The notes beneath the pieces are model-generated. The model saw nothing but the letters and a program-made list of their open reading frames with translations, had not been told where the DNA came from and ran no database searches. A DNA stretch of 64,000 nt from Amphiduros pacificus (lineage: Eukaryota; Annelida; Polychaeta; Phyllodocida; Hesionidae), in contig OX439009.1 in the NCBI GenBank assembly GCA_949316495.1, positions 34,908,155 to 34,972,154 of the forward strand. Reading direction: 5' to 3'. This document shows, piece by piece, positions 1 through 13,900 of this stretch. Position numbers and translations under genes: made by a program. How positions within the stretch are numbered: the first letter of the stretch is position 1; each line of letters begins with the position of its first letter.

Positions 1-589
1 TATAAAATTAGCAGATACACCTCATAAAGACAAATTATTTATTTTCAGTTCTTTATCAAGACCTTTATCATTTAACAAAATTAGATAAAATTTTATTTGC
101 AAAATTTTTGAACAAAAACATCAGGCTTTACCTTAGCAGGCAGATTATTGATCCTAAAATATCAACAATGAGCAAACTCACCATAACCCGGTAACATCTC
201 TCACAATAGTCAAGTAACACCCAATGAACAGTGCATTCTGTCTCAAATTCCTTCTTATCAGTGCATTTATTTCCATTTCAAATATTGTCTTAATTAGTTC
301 ATATTACTGGAATTTTGTCAAATGTGCCCCTTATTCGTTTGATCAGAAATGGTGCTCTATAAAAGTGTGAATCTATCTTATTGTAAGATGAGCTTTTTCT
401 CCTCTGAGTAACATGGATGCACTGTCTGGAAGGAATGTGATAAGTGCTGGGTTAATAATATCAAACTGCACCACTCGATTGGACAAACAACGTACTACCC
501 TTTGACATATGAGAAAACAGGTCAATACAGATTCAATTATCATTTCAGGGCTGCCAAGAATCAATACCTGGTCAACTGTCCCATGCCCT

Positions 590-1656
590 AGTCAGAGGGT
601 GTTACTATCACTACCCAGGCAGAGGGTGTCACTATCACTACCCAGGCAGGGGGTGTCACCATCACTACCCAGGCAGGGGATGTCACCATCACTACCCAGG
701 CAGGGGATGTCACCATCACTACCCAGGCAGGGGGTGTCACCATCACTACCCAGGCAGGGGATGTCACCATCACTACCCAGGCAGGGGATGTCACCATCAC
801 TACCCAGGCAGGGGGTGTCACCATCACTACCCAGGCAGGGGGTGTCACCATCACTACCCAGGCAGGGGGTGTCGCCATCACTACCCAGGCAGGGGGTGTC
901 ACCATCACTACCCAGGCAGGGGGTGTCACCATCACTACCCAGGCAGGGGGTGTCGCCATCACTACCCAGGCAGGGGGTGTCACCATCACTACCCAGGTAG
1001 AATGTCACCATCACTACCCAGGCAGGGGGTGTCGCCATCACTACCCAGGCAGGGGATGTCACCATCACTACCCAGGCAGGGGATGTCACCATCACTACCC
1101 AGGCAGGGGATGTCACCATCACTACCCAGGCAGGGGGTGTCGCCATCACTACCCAGGCAGGGGGTGTCACCATCACTACCCAGGCAGGGGGTGTCGCCAT
1201 CACTACCCAGGTAGGGGTGTCGCCATCACTACCCAGGTAGGGGTGTCGCCATCACTACCCAGGTAGGGGGTGTCGTCATCACTACCCAGGCAGGGGGTGT
1301 CACCATCACTACCCAGGCAGGGGGTGTCACCATCACTACCCAGGCAGATGGTGTCACCATCACTACCCAAGCAGGGGATGTCACCATCACTACCCAGGCA
1401 GGGGGTGTCACCATCACTACCCAGGCAGAGGGTGTCACCATCACTACCCAGGTAGAATGTCACCATCACTACCCAGGCAAGGGGTGTCACCATCACTACC
1501 CAGGCAGGGGGTGTCGCTATCACTACCCAGGCAGAGGGTGTCACCATCACTACCCAGGCAGAGGGTGTCACCATCACTACCCAGGCAGGGGGTGTCACCA
1601 TCACTACCCAGGCAGGGGGTGTCACCATCACTACCCAGGCAGGGGGTGTCACCATC
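590..1656. repeat. 27-bp minisatellite, about 39 copies
   Basis: Tandem units of 27 bp, consensus GGCAGGGGGTGTCACCATCA plus CTACCCA. Common variants are GGGAT/GGGGT, CACC/CGCC and a few shorter units (near 1000, 1210-1260 and 1450). Because 27 is a multiple of three and the unit has few stop triplets, long repetitive reading frames open on both strands; these are not genes. It lies downstream of, or in an intron near, the last visible CCDC66 exon. Confidence 0.97.
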
Positions 1657-1846
1657 ATTAGGCTAAAACGCATCCATACAAATCATAATATCACTGATAG
1701 ATTTCTGAATAATAAACCACATACAATCTGCTAAACGTGCAAGAAACAAACACAACAATCAACAAGATGTCTCCAACAGTTCCTACAACACCAAGACAAT
1801 ACCCCAGACATGTATATACATATACACGCATATATATGCCTTGTAC

Positions 1847-1978
1847 CTTCCACTATCTCCTCATTCTCGCCCTCGCTGATGGGCTCGGGCAGAGCCAGTG
1901 ACACGCATTCCATGGAGAAGAAGGAGAAGGTGTCGAGTGAGGAGTCGCTTGCCAGAGACACAGTGTCATAGGCGGGAA
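1847..1978 (-). CDS. Probable next CCDC66 exon (acidic)
   Basis: 132-nt open segment with acceptor TAATAG and donor GAAG/GTACAA. Entered in phase 1 it reads PAYDTVSLASDSSLDTF and ends in an acidic run (EGENEEIVE). Phase and codon use fit splicing from the exon at 3534-3390. I cannot match it to vertebrate CCDC66, so it could be a lineage-specific tail exon or belong to a neighbouring gene. Confidence 0.55.
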
Positions 1979-4900
1979 CTATTACAGACCCGCGGGGATC
2001 ACACAGCCCGGGGAGAGGCCACAGCCAGGGGAGAGGCCACAGCCAGGAGAGGGGCCACACAGCCAGGAGAGGGGTCACACAGCCAGGGGAGGGGTCACAC
2101 AGAGAAAGCTTGTATTAGTGATTAGTCCAGATAAGGAAAGCCAGCCAATGATAGCTAGGTTTCAACAGGTCTCTAATGGTGTGATATATATATGTCATTG
2201 TGACTAATCAAATATTTTTATAAATATAAACCAATATTTATATTTGTATTTATAAATATTAATATAAAACTATTTTTTACATATTATCTACATATTTTCC
2301 ATGATTTTCTTCATAATCACAATAACAATACATTCACAGCAAAACCTCAACTTTCAATATTTCAGTCATAGCAAAAACAATGTGGAAATCTATAAACTCA
2401 ATCTTAATGTTTTAGATAGCATGTGTTTAATTCACACTCCCTGTGCATCTTGTGAGTGTGGCAATATCAATGACCATTGCTTCAGCTTTGTGATGTAATC
2501 CATCTCTTGATTCAACAATAATTTGCTATGAATGAAAAAAAAACGATATTCCACAGAGTTCAGTCTTTGTCTGTAAGAAGGTCTTCCTCACTGATTAATG
2601 TTAGTGGTTTAGTATCACCAAGGCAAAAAAAGGCAACACAGATTATAAAAGGCGAAAATATCAACTAAATCAAATCATTCCTTAAGGAAATATCTTAGCA
2701 ACATCTACAGAAAATGGGAATAACTCAGTGTATAATAGAAGTGTGTTCAATACTGGTTAAAATAAGTATGTTGATCAATTTATTTTAGTATAATGTTTCC
2801 TCTATTATATGAAGTGTATACATACAAGATGGGGCTACAAAATAATGTAACAATAATGTTATCTACATTTGCATAATTTTACCACTGAAATGTTAGGTCT
2901 ACAAAGAGCCTAGTATATGTATTTATAAACTGAAGATAATGATATTGATTTGACATAAGATAAATTATTATTGATTAAAATTAGGATTTCTATTAAGAAT
3001 TATGCCAATAAAATAAGTGATTAGAGATGTAATACATCTATCTATATGTTGTGATGTGATTCTGTGATTTGTAATCCTTCTGTGATTTATGTTTTCAATA
3101 CAAGGGTCCCACATATCATAAAAGGCCTTTTCAGAGTAATGATTGGCAAGAGCATTGTTACAGAAGGAAATATTAAACAGAATGTCTATATGTCTAACGT
3201 ATGTGGGAATCCTGTAGAGAAACAAGCCAAATGTACAGCCAAAGTATCATATGAAACTTATGACAAAGATTTTCTTATAATAAAGCCACCAAAAGAGGAC
3301 ACTTTTCTCAGCTCCATGCTCTGGCTGTATTATGGTGCCCTCTTGTGGTTGTGATTGTAACTATTATGATAAGGCACTATTCTCTTTACCTTCAAAGCTG
3401 GCCTTGAGATGTGTTGTGTCATGGCCTGCTCGCTGTAGTTTGCGCATGCGCTGCTCATGTTTCTCTCGCGCAGCATCTGCCGCAGCGTTGTCCATTGCCT
3501 CCTTCATCATCTCTGTGCGACGCTTCTGTGCCTCCTACAAAAGTGTTATGAATAAGGCCTGGGATTCCATCAACCCCCTCCCCTCACCTTTTTACCTCAG
3601 GAATTCTGCTATTCCATCAACCCCCTCACCTTTTTACCTCAGGAATTCTGCTATTCCATCAACCCCCTCACCTTTTTACCTCAGGAATTCTGCTATTCTG
3701 GCTGGATCACCTGGGTGTGAATTAGCCAAACTACAAAAATTACAGAACGCTGCAGCCAGGGTAGTGGGGAAACTTAAAAAGAGAGGTCATATCACACAAA
3801 AACTTATGGAACTGCACTGGTTGCCTGTAAAGGCTAGGATTGATTTCAAAATATCTTTATTGACATGGAAGGTGCAAAATGGCTTTGCCCCAAAATACCT
3901 ATCTCAGTTATTACAGTGTAAACAGTTAGGCATGTGACTACGATCTAATGATAAGAATGAATACGTAGTACCTAGGACTAATATGAAATCATATGGCGAT
4001 AGGGCTTTCATGGTATATGCGCCAAAGAATTAGAATGCCCTGCCCCTTGAAGTAAAAAACTGCAAAACTGTGGACACTTTCAAGACAAAACTATCTGTAT
4101 AGAAAGCACTATCTTAATAAAGCGCTTTGAGCAGACCTGGTCTGGTGCTATTCCATTTACCCACCTCACCTCTTTATTGTAAATATTCTGCTATTCCATT
4201 TACCCCCTCACTTCATTTTGCTATTCCATCACCCCCTCACCTCTTTTTCTCGAGCTTTCTGCTGCTCCATCACAAACTGTTGCTGCATCCTGTCCCGCTC
4301 GGCTGCTAGTTTGCGTTCCTCCTCCAGTTCTTCCTGGATACGTTTTTCACGCTCCTCCCGTTTGAGGCGTTGTTTCTCATCGACCTGATGGCGTATGGCT
4401 TGTTGGTGTTCCTCGTATCGCTTCCGTTTCAGCTCCATGTCCCGCTGTGTTGCTGCGTCTAATGGAACATTTTGGCCTCGCAGGTAAGAAGCACTGTGAA
4501 CATTTCCAATTCAAATCAATAAAAAAACACCAAAATATTTTAAGTGAGAGTGTTTACAAAAAATTGAGAGAATTGTTCAAGTAAAGAGTCCACCTATACA
4601 GACCCTTGTTCTGCCTGGCCAGGGACTGGTGCGCTTGATGTTCGCACGTTAGCATCCTTGGTTGCTGCTGCCATGGTGACAGCTGTATCGTCTGCTACTG
4701 TGTGGGTCGTAACCTGCTTGGGTAGGTCAGAGGGATGATACACACTGAACCGGTCCGCCCACGTATCCACTTTGTCAGCCGCAATCTTCTCCTGAGCTTT
4801 CTGAAGTCTCTTCTCTTCCTTCTGACGTTCTGAAAAGACAGAAATCATATTCACATTACATCCACTTTGATAATTTGTAGTATGTTTTTTAAAGGTTTCG

Positions 4901-7900
4901 TGCAGTTAGTGAATTAAAAAGTTAGTGAAATACAAGGTACTACATTAATCATGTATATATTTGATTTTTATATAATTTTCAAAATTATTAAATAACTCTT
5001 TTCAAAATTGTCAATGACAGTCAATGAGAGAATCGTGTATCTTATATTCCCATCATTATCTATGGTGGGATTGCGACATACCCAGCTCTTCTAGCCATTG
5101 TTTTTTCTGTAATTCCTTTGTTGTCATAAATGCCTGGTTATCACCTACACCCTGCAACACAGCGCATAAAACATATCAAAGGGTGATACAACATTCCTGA
5201 CTACATGTTTCAGCAAACAAAATGAATGTTTAAGCTGTTTTTCCATATGTGCAGTGCACAATGCAGTGCGTCAAACTCCCAATTTGGCGGTTAAATTAGA
5301 CTTGCAACCTATAGGAAACCTACGCGTCAATTTGCATACAGACATCATTATGGAGAGCAATGTGCATACATGAAAACACCTGCATTGTTCAATATGGTGA
5401 TAGAGAAATATTTTCTCTATGGTATGGTGTGCAAAGAAATGACATGCTGCATGATGCACAACACATATGGAAACAGGGTGTCACATAATCTGTTTAAGGA
5501 CTTAAAAAAAATTCTGATATCTGAACTGAGAAGCATTTACTTTTGCTAATTACATGATTGAAACATGAACTGTATGCAGGAAAGACAAACATTTAAGTGC
5601 TAAACAGTTCCTCTGATGCCAAACTTTCTCAATCACCCGGGATCTTTCACAATGTTTTCATACATACCCCTATTGCCATGGAACTACGCATTGCTGCTGG
5701 TTGATTGGCTGCCCATGCTGGTAAAGGGGGCGTGGCCTGCTCTACTGGGGGCGGGGCATGCTGAGGATTGGCATGTACCACAACTTGTTTTGCTAGCTGT
5801 TCCTGGAATACAAGAGGATGCTTCTTTTTAAAAAATATACCTTATCATGTGTTTTTTGACAGGTTAAATTTTCAAATTTCCAAATAAAAAAAAATCTAAA
5901 TCAAATAAAGCAGGTTTGCTTTATACAGGATGCAAGGATTATCACGGACTCAGCGTGGTAGTCCTCGGCTCTCACAGACCTCCGCAACACAATAATTATT
6001 ATGTAATGGGAGAGAACCTGATGAAGAATGGAAATTATAGCCTCATGCTCACTTCTGCTGCAAGAATTATTCATCCTGCATAAATCCTTTCCACATTAAT
6101 GTGCATATTACTGAATGGTAACTTCCTTTTGGTAATTTAAAGTTCAAATATTCACATGAGACAAGATAGCTCTAAAAGATGCTTATTGCTTTCATAAGTT
6201 TTTTTTTAAGTAATAAAAATAAATAAATAATAATTTCCCTGCATTTAAAGTTATTGACTTCTTTAAAAAAATCATTACTTTGACTAAAAATACAACATGA
6301 CTATGATAACAGTAACACATATCTCTATTCACAATATAAAAAAACTTAATTGATTTCAATCAATGAGAGACAACTCATGCAGTGGTGCTATTTAAGAGAT
6401 AAACAAAGTGAGAAAATGTGCAAACAATTCCATGCAAAAGTAAAATAATAATTTCCATAAAACTTTGGTGCATTATGTCAAATTTGTGCATTTTAAAACA
6501 AATCTTATGAGTCTGAACTATTAATATTTATATTCATATACAAAGTAAAAACAAATTAAAAATATTTTTGACATGTTCTGTTTTCTAATGTATTGAATAT
6601 ATCAAACAATTAAAACAGATTTTACAGTTTTAAATGTGACAACAATCAAAAGGGATTCCTATCATAATTTAACCTTGAAAATAATCTGGACTAAGATAAT
6701 AAACATATGCTATCATTCCAAAACCACAGAACACTGCGTTAAGCAAAATACCTTTTCTTCAATTACGTGTTCCTTATTTTCCTGAACAAAAGAAAACATT
6801 AAAATATATCTGATTGCTTCAATGTACTGACATTCTTTTTGCAGAGATTGTGGCTTTAACAAAGTGTTCATTACTCTTCTATGAAGACTCAGGGCCAAAC
6901 ATCTATTTGGTCAAGCATGAATATGACCCGGCAACTTAGGTCAGGAAGGGCTAACACATGATCATATTCTGCCATATAACAAATATATGTGACCAGATCA
7001 TGTCACATTTATGCCTGACCATATCCATGTTTGACTTTATTTTCCTGATAAACAGTCAAATGGTGCAATATCACATGAAGCAAGTTCACAGTGGCGCAAA
7101 CAGTCAACAATTCCTCAAATAAGAAAGAACACTTCCTTTGAAACGAAACACCAAGAATATACTTTGATACACACATACTCTACCTCTGTGTAAACATTAT
7201 ATAAAGTATAAAAAGTCCACCAAAGTCAAATCAAGCTGTGCACTTTGATACACACAGACCATACCTTTGTATAAATAATATCATAACAAAGTAAAAAGAG
7301 GTCCATCAAAAGTGAGATTATACTGTGGCATGGACAGACTTACGGTGGCGGAGTCATTCCACGCCATTCTGGGGGCGTTGCTCTGGGCTAGTTGTGTGCG
7401 TGGGGTGTTGTCTGCAGATAGGCTCTGCGAAGTTCTAACATCTGCCTGCAGGGGTCAGGTTAGTAGGAGACAAACATGTGAGGTTAGCCAAACTAGTGAT
7501 AATAGCAACAAAAATGTCATTTCTATACCAAAAATAAAATATAAATAAATAAAAATATAAAAATTTTCTGGGTGTCAAGCTCTGGGGATTATTTACAAAG
7601 AAGGTTCAGTGTAAGATCTTTTTTTTCATGTGTAAATATTTTGCAAGGGAATTAATTCTCAGTATATTCACACTTTCATGATTAGTCTTTTATAAAGAAT
7701 TAATATCACACTGGTAAATATTGCAGAAAGGAATGTCATACAAGCCAGATGAGCAAGACTGGAAAGCACAACAATAGCCCATAAGCCCACTTGGTTTATA
7801 TGCAGAACCCATAGAACTATTACGTGACCATGTTCCTGTTGGTTAAAACCTCATAGAACTATGACATATCCATGTTCCTGTTGGTTAAAACCTCATAGAA

Positions 7901-10900
7901 CTATTACATGACCATGTTCCTGTTGTTTAAAATTCATAAAACTATGACATGACCATGTTCCTGTTGGTTAAAACCTCATAGAACTATGACATGACCATGT
8001 TCCTGTTGTTTAAAATTCATAAAACTATGACATGACCATGTTCCTGTTGTTTAATATTCATAAAACTATGACATAACCATGTTACTGTTGATTTACAAAA
8101 ACTTCATAAACCTATGACATATCCATGTTCCTGTTTATCAATGTCTTCCTACTCTTTGTACAGTCTCTTTGTAGACTCTACTGAGTGGAAGTCACCCAGA
8201 ATCCTAACCCTGCACTCCAATGTTTCTTGTGTTGCCCAGATTACAGAGTATCAAAGGGGAAATACTGCTGCCCAGCAAGTCGCAATATTTAATCTAGTTT
8301 TTTAATCTGTATGTGTAAAACTATCTAGTTTCCTGTGCATGTTTTAAATACATATAATGTGACATATATATCCCCAAAACTCAGATTTATAATACATACA
8401 ATACAAAAAGTTTGCATAGCCCAAACATAAAACCTGTTATCCAGAATCTAGAATCAACTCCAATGAAATCACAGGAAAACATATATATTATAAATATAGG
8501 AGGAATATGGTAAATAATTTCCAATAACTTGCCCCTTTGCCACACATCACAATCAGGTTTTGCTCAGAAATCAGTCATATATTTGAGTAAATTTTCTGAA
8601 CTGGAATACATTGTTTTTTTATTTATATATATATATAGTTATTCACACCCAGTGTCCATATTAATGTTATGGCTATCTCTAGGAGAGGTCAATGTTCACC
8701 GTCACCTCCGCCATCTTTGCCATCACAAGGGCAATGTGCCTTTCTCCTAAGTCAATCAAAAATATCTTGAATTCATCTTTGAATACTCATACTCAATGTG
8801 CCACAAGGTAAGGCCACAAGGTAAGGCCACAAGGTAAGGCCTTCTGACAACAACCAGCGTATGTTTTAGGAATGGCTAAAACATTTTGCTTCTGGTATTA
8901 AAAGAAAGAAATTTTGTGAAAGGCAGGCCAGGTATTTTTTTATAATATTTTTCAACGGATTTTAACCAATATAAAGAATATGGATGTAAAATGAAGCACA
9001 GTGAATATTTTTAGTCAGGAGAAGAGAGAAAACTTCAAACCAAGTAAAATATAAAGAGTGAACGATTTCAAATAAGCAAAACAAAGCAAATTGTGTTTTC
9101 ATACATCTTATGAAGATAAACCCAATCAGGAAGAATTAATTAAGAGTTAATTTTTGGCTGATTTTGGTAACCAACTTAATTTTGATTTGTTTTAATCCTC
9201 CATTAATTAATTAATTTGGATCATTTATTGAAGATTGCTGTACACATGGTTTCCATACAGATCTCAATCTAAAATTCCTGACTTATCTGGGCCATGAGCG
9301 TCAGGACCTGAAGCATTCCTTTGTGAATTGCATTATGAAATTTTAACACATCTTTTAACTTGACAGCTTCAGACTATTTCAAATGATGTGACCTCTAAAT
9401 TTATTAAAGGGAATATTATAAGAGATCAAAGGTATTTCCTGTCCAGAAAGGGTTTAACATAGATGTTTCAACGTATAAGAGTATGAGTATATCACTAGTT
9501 AGCGTGAGTGATAGGGTTAAATCTGCTAGGGCGCGGGGTTGGCTTAGTTTTGGGGCACCAGTCCAGCAACTGCAATACAGAATACCAAAACATATCCCAG
9601 TTACAACTAGCGCCACCTAGATATACATGCAACTCTGAATCTAAACATCTATTCATTGTCTCAAATTACCATTAATATTTCTCACCATTCACCTGTCTCT
9701 CACAACAAGCCCTGTCTATTTTGCTATTTAACAAATGGATGTTGGGATTTCAATTTCTGATATGTTTCTCCTGATTTCATGCTTGTCTTACTCCTACATG
9801 AATTTTAGGCAAATATACATTGATCAATATCTATACCCAGTGAACCAATAGAAACATATTTCAGATGCACATAAAATTGGACAGTCCGCCTTTAAATTTG
9901 AGAATCACAGGGTCTTCATTTTGCTTTCAAATTTCATTAACCTTAATCTAAATGATGGCAGATTTGGGCCTCAGGACCCTTATTTCACATTCATTCAGCA
10001 CATGCCATCAAGGTGTATATATATCTATCTTTTAGATATATAAGTGGGTGATATTAAGTTCTTGGAATTTCCTCATAATAGAACACCTGTAATGCTATTC
10101 CAGTTCAGAAAACTTATCAATTTATAGACAAAAATATTCCCTTTGTAGCCAAAAATATCTGTTTATTAACAAAAAAAAGAATGACTTGAAGTGTCAGATT
10201 TTACCATTTTCAGGGATATGTGGATTTTGAAACAATAATCAAGCATATAAGAGAAACCTTAGTCTCTCACCTTTCGAGAGTTGAAGTCCGCCAGTATGTT
10301 GCCTTGCTGGTCCCTAACTGGAGCCCCTGCCCCGGGCCGACCCCACGGGTCATACTGCCCCGCTGTCTCTGCTATAGTCAACAATACACATATATACATC
10401 ATCAAATATCACACTTAATAAATAGTAATGCTGATAGTTTCAATCATCTCTGATGAGAACATTATAATTATCATTATCAACTTTGACAAGAATATTATCA
10501 TTATGAAAAAAATATTTAAAAAAAAAAGAATTCATCATGCAAAGGCTAATAAGGGGTTAAAAACTGCATTAAAAAAAAGCTATTAAAATGTTGGTATGTA
10601 TTATGATGGTAATATTAGCAATGTAATATTAGTAGTAATTGTATGGATATATGAAGTGTTATTACTGATGCGAAGGTTACTATATTATACAAGCCTTTAG
10701 TCTATTTTCACAGGCTTTGTTTACAGCTGAGCATCATTACAGTTCAGTCTCGCATCAGTTTAGTCCATTTATCTGTGTTGTTCTCTGTATCTATTTCCAT
10801 TTACCAAGTCACTAGTTGGTGACAGACATCTATTTGTCACAAATAAATGCACACTAAATAGAGGCTTGGCCCCAAAATGGACATATAGCTTGTACCTCTT

Positions 10901-13900
10901 CCCCCACATTCCCAAATTTTGTGCCAACACAGATATTTGGACTAGACTGTACAAGTTAACATGTATTGCTAGGAATCTAAGAGACATTTGACAACTATTT
11001 TGTCCTACCAGGGCCTAGGTTGTCAGAAATATGTGAGGAATCTAAGGTCATACACCATCATATATATATATTTCTTGGGGTAATAGTGTGATATATACTG
11101 TGCAATGTTGGGTGGGAGACTCAGGCTCTCAGGCAATGTCCAATATGTATATTGTACTGACTCATCTGTCCAAACCTACAGGTAAGTTTGGTTGTGTATG
11201 GTTGTGATTGCATGATTTTACCAAGCCAGTCACTCAGAGCTGTTGAGTGAATATTCCTGGTCTTTCATCCCTTTTGACTTTTTTGATGCAATAAGAAATT
11301 CCAACAATGACCTCTTTACTATACCTGGTCAATATTAAAATATTTACATATGGCTTAATTATTCAATATCATGAGACTATCCGGTGCATTACATATGAAT
11401 ATATTCTATTAAAGATTTCATGTTTTTTTTTCATTTTGGTACCTTTCAGTGATTGATAATAAAACTATGAAGTTTTTGTCTAATTGAATATAACCACAAA
11501 GTTTTGTTCATGAATATATTATATTTATTTTCTCTTTTAAAAATTTAACACTCAAAATTTTTCAAAAATGTTATCAATAATCAAAACGGCCTCTCTCCTG
11601 CCATGATTCTTTCAACCTTTGAATATTTTATATGAAAATAATAATAATAATAATAATTTATATTTATATAGCGCATACACCAAGCGAACAGCGCTGTAAA
11701 TGTGAAAATGGAACTCATCCTGATAATAATACTGTAATACACACATCTGGTTCATGGACCAATGATGTCAGCTGATACAATAGAAGGGTTAAAGAGTGAG
11801 TTTCTGACCAATCAGAGATTGGCTAACAAAAGGTTACCACTTTGAAACCCCTCAACATGTATATTGTATAAGGTGCAATTTACAATATTTTGTCCCAAAT
11901 TAGAAAATGTACTTTAGAGTATACTAATATAACATAAGTTATATTAGTATGGCTATACATCACATTATTTTACATATGATACTCAAAACAAAACAAGTTA
12001 ACACAAGAAATGATTTGGTCATACAAGTTTGGAACATTTGTGGTCGTGTACAGCTCTCCAAATGGCAATCAGTGTTTGAAATTTGAGCTTGCCTGATGTT
12101 CTCAGCAAGCAAATGGCCAAAGCTACCTCTGAGGTCCTTTTCTACTATTTTCCATTATTGACTGATTAAAATAAGCTTATGGCAAGTACCGTTTAGGTCC
12201 ACAGTTCAGACACTGATGCTTATTGGCAATAATTTCTATCTTGCAGGTTGAGGGGATGACACAATACAGCTACATAGGATACTTGTACTTAATACATAAA
12301 GTATTGTGTATAATATCACAGTATCTGTAAACCCATAATATACTGTGTATAATATATAACATTATGTGTATAGTATCACATTATCTAAATACTTCTAATG
12401 TATTGCAAATGATATCACATTATTTATATTCTTGTATTAGTGGAAACATTTGCAGGTTTTGCGTTTGATTTGTGATTTGAATTGCGATTCTTTTTTACAT
12501 TTTGTTAAGTCACATTTCATCAATGTATTTTGGGGCCAATTCAAGCTGTCAACTTTTTTTCAGTCTACAAAACATTTTAATAGTGTGAGTTAAAGAATAT
12601 AAGTTTTGATAGCAAACAAAGCGTTAAAGCATGGTATTAAAGCTTAATTTTGTTTGCATTTACATAGTATTTCCAATAGGAGAGGTCAATTTGTGAGGTT
12701 GGTAGAGGTCAATTTGTGGACAAATTCATTTATATGTGTCAACACAAATGTTACATTTTATTATGAACACCATACCTTTTACCAAAATAATATTTCTTTT
12801 AATTGTGAATATTATTCTCAATATGTTTTTTTTCTCTATATACAATGGCATATTCAATATCATTCTAAGATATTGCGACCCTAATACTTTCTAGAATCTA
12901 AACATTCCAAGCAATGTTAAATAAGGTTTGTAAAGCTAAGTATTGCTCTTTGTATTTGTGTATGATGATCGTGTCAAGAGCAATGTATCTGGCAAAAAAG
13001 TTCAGGCACAAAATTGCAAACAGAAAGTGTGGTTAATTGTTCATGTGAGCATTCCAGAAAAGATTCATGCACAAAATCTATATTTAAAGATTTATCACAA
13101 AAAATATAAAATTGAAAAAGTCAAGATTTTGTCTTCATAACTCTCCAGTTAAGTCTACAGAAATCATTAAACAAAGAAGTTGTTCATCTTGATTAATTAA
13201 TAAATTGATTGGTGAGCTAAACTGACATGCACAGAATTATAATTTCATGAACATGTGTACTGGCCAGAAATATGCATCCCTTAAAATTGAAAATCTGGGG
13301 ATTTTAATATATTGCTTCACCATGATGACAAATTCCAATTTATTTTTACCAATTATAAAAAAAAGTTGTTTAGGAAAAAACTTTATCAAAAAGACTTGAC
13401 CAGACCATTATCTGTTCCAAATATTAACTACTTTGAAACAACACAACAATTTTCAGTGAGCTACATATTAGAAATATCAATTTGTACATTGAAATATTTA
13501 TCTATATAATCATGCCTAGAAAATTTAAATTTTTTAAGATTGTTTGGTTAATTGTTTTTTTAAATAATGAATATATAATTGACCAGTTGTTAAATAACAC
13601 CCTAAATAGTTAGAATTAAGCTTAGTATTGTCAATATCAACATCACCACCAGTGGGGAAGTCCAGGGGTGTGGGGGATGAACAAATTAAAATGGATTATA
13701 CAAAATTGGCCAGTACATAGTCCTGCAAGCAGTGAAAAAAAAAATCAACTAGGAAGCATCAACAGCTGCTAAAAGTTAACTGAGAAACAGGCTGGCGGCA
13801 TACAACTCACCCCTCTCTTTCTCCCACTGTTGTCTCTTTATCTCAGCTTTTGTCATAGCTGCCCTAACAGGGCCTGGGGGTGCAACTGAACCCCCTTCTG

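Noticed and set aside
590-1673. Long repetitive reading frames on both strands
   Set aside because: They are the 27-bp minisatellite read in frame; no non-repetitive coding sequence is attached.
3332-3937. 201-codon plus-strand frame
   Set aside because: It is a chance fusion of antisense CCDC66 exon, the donor-like tandem repeat and the LINE fragment.
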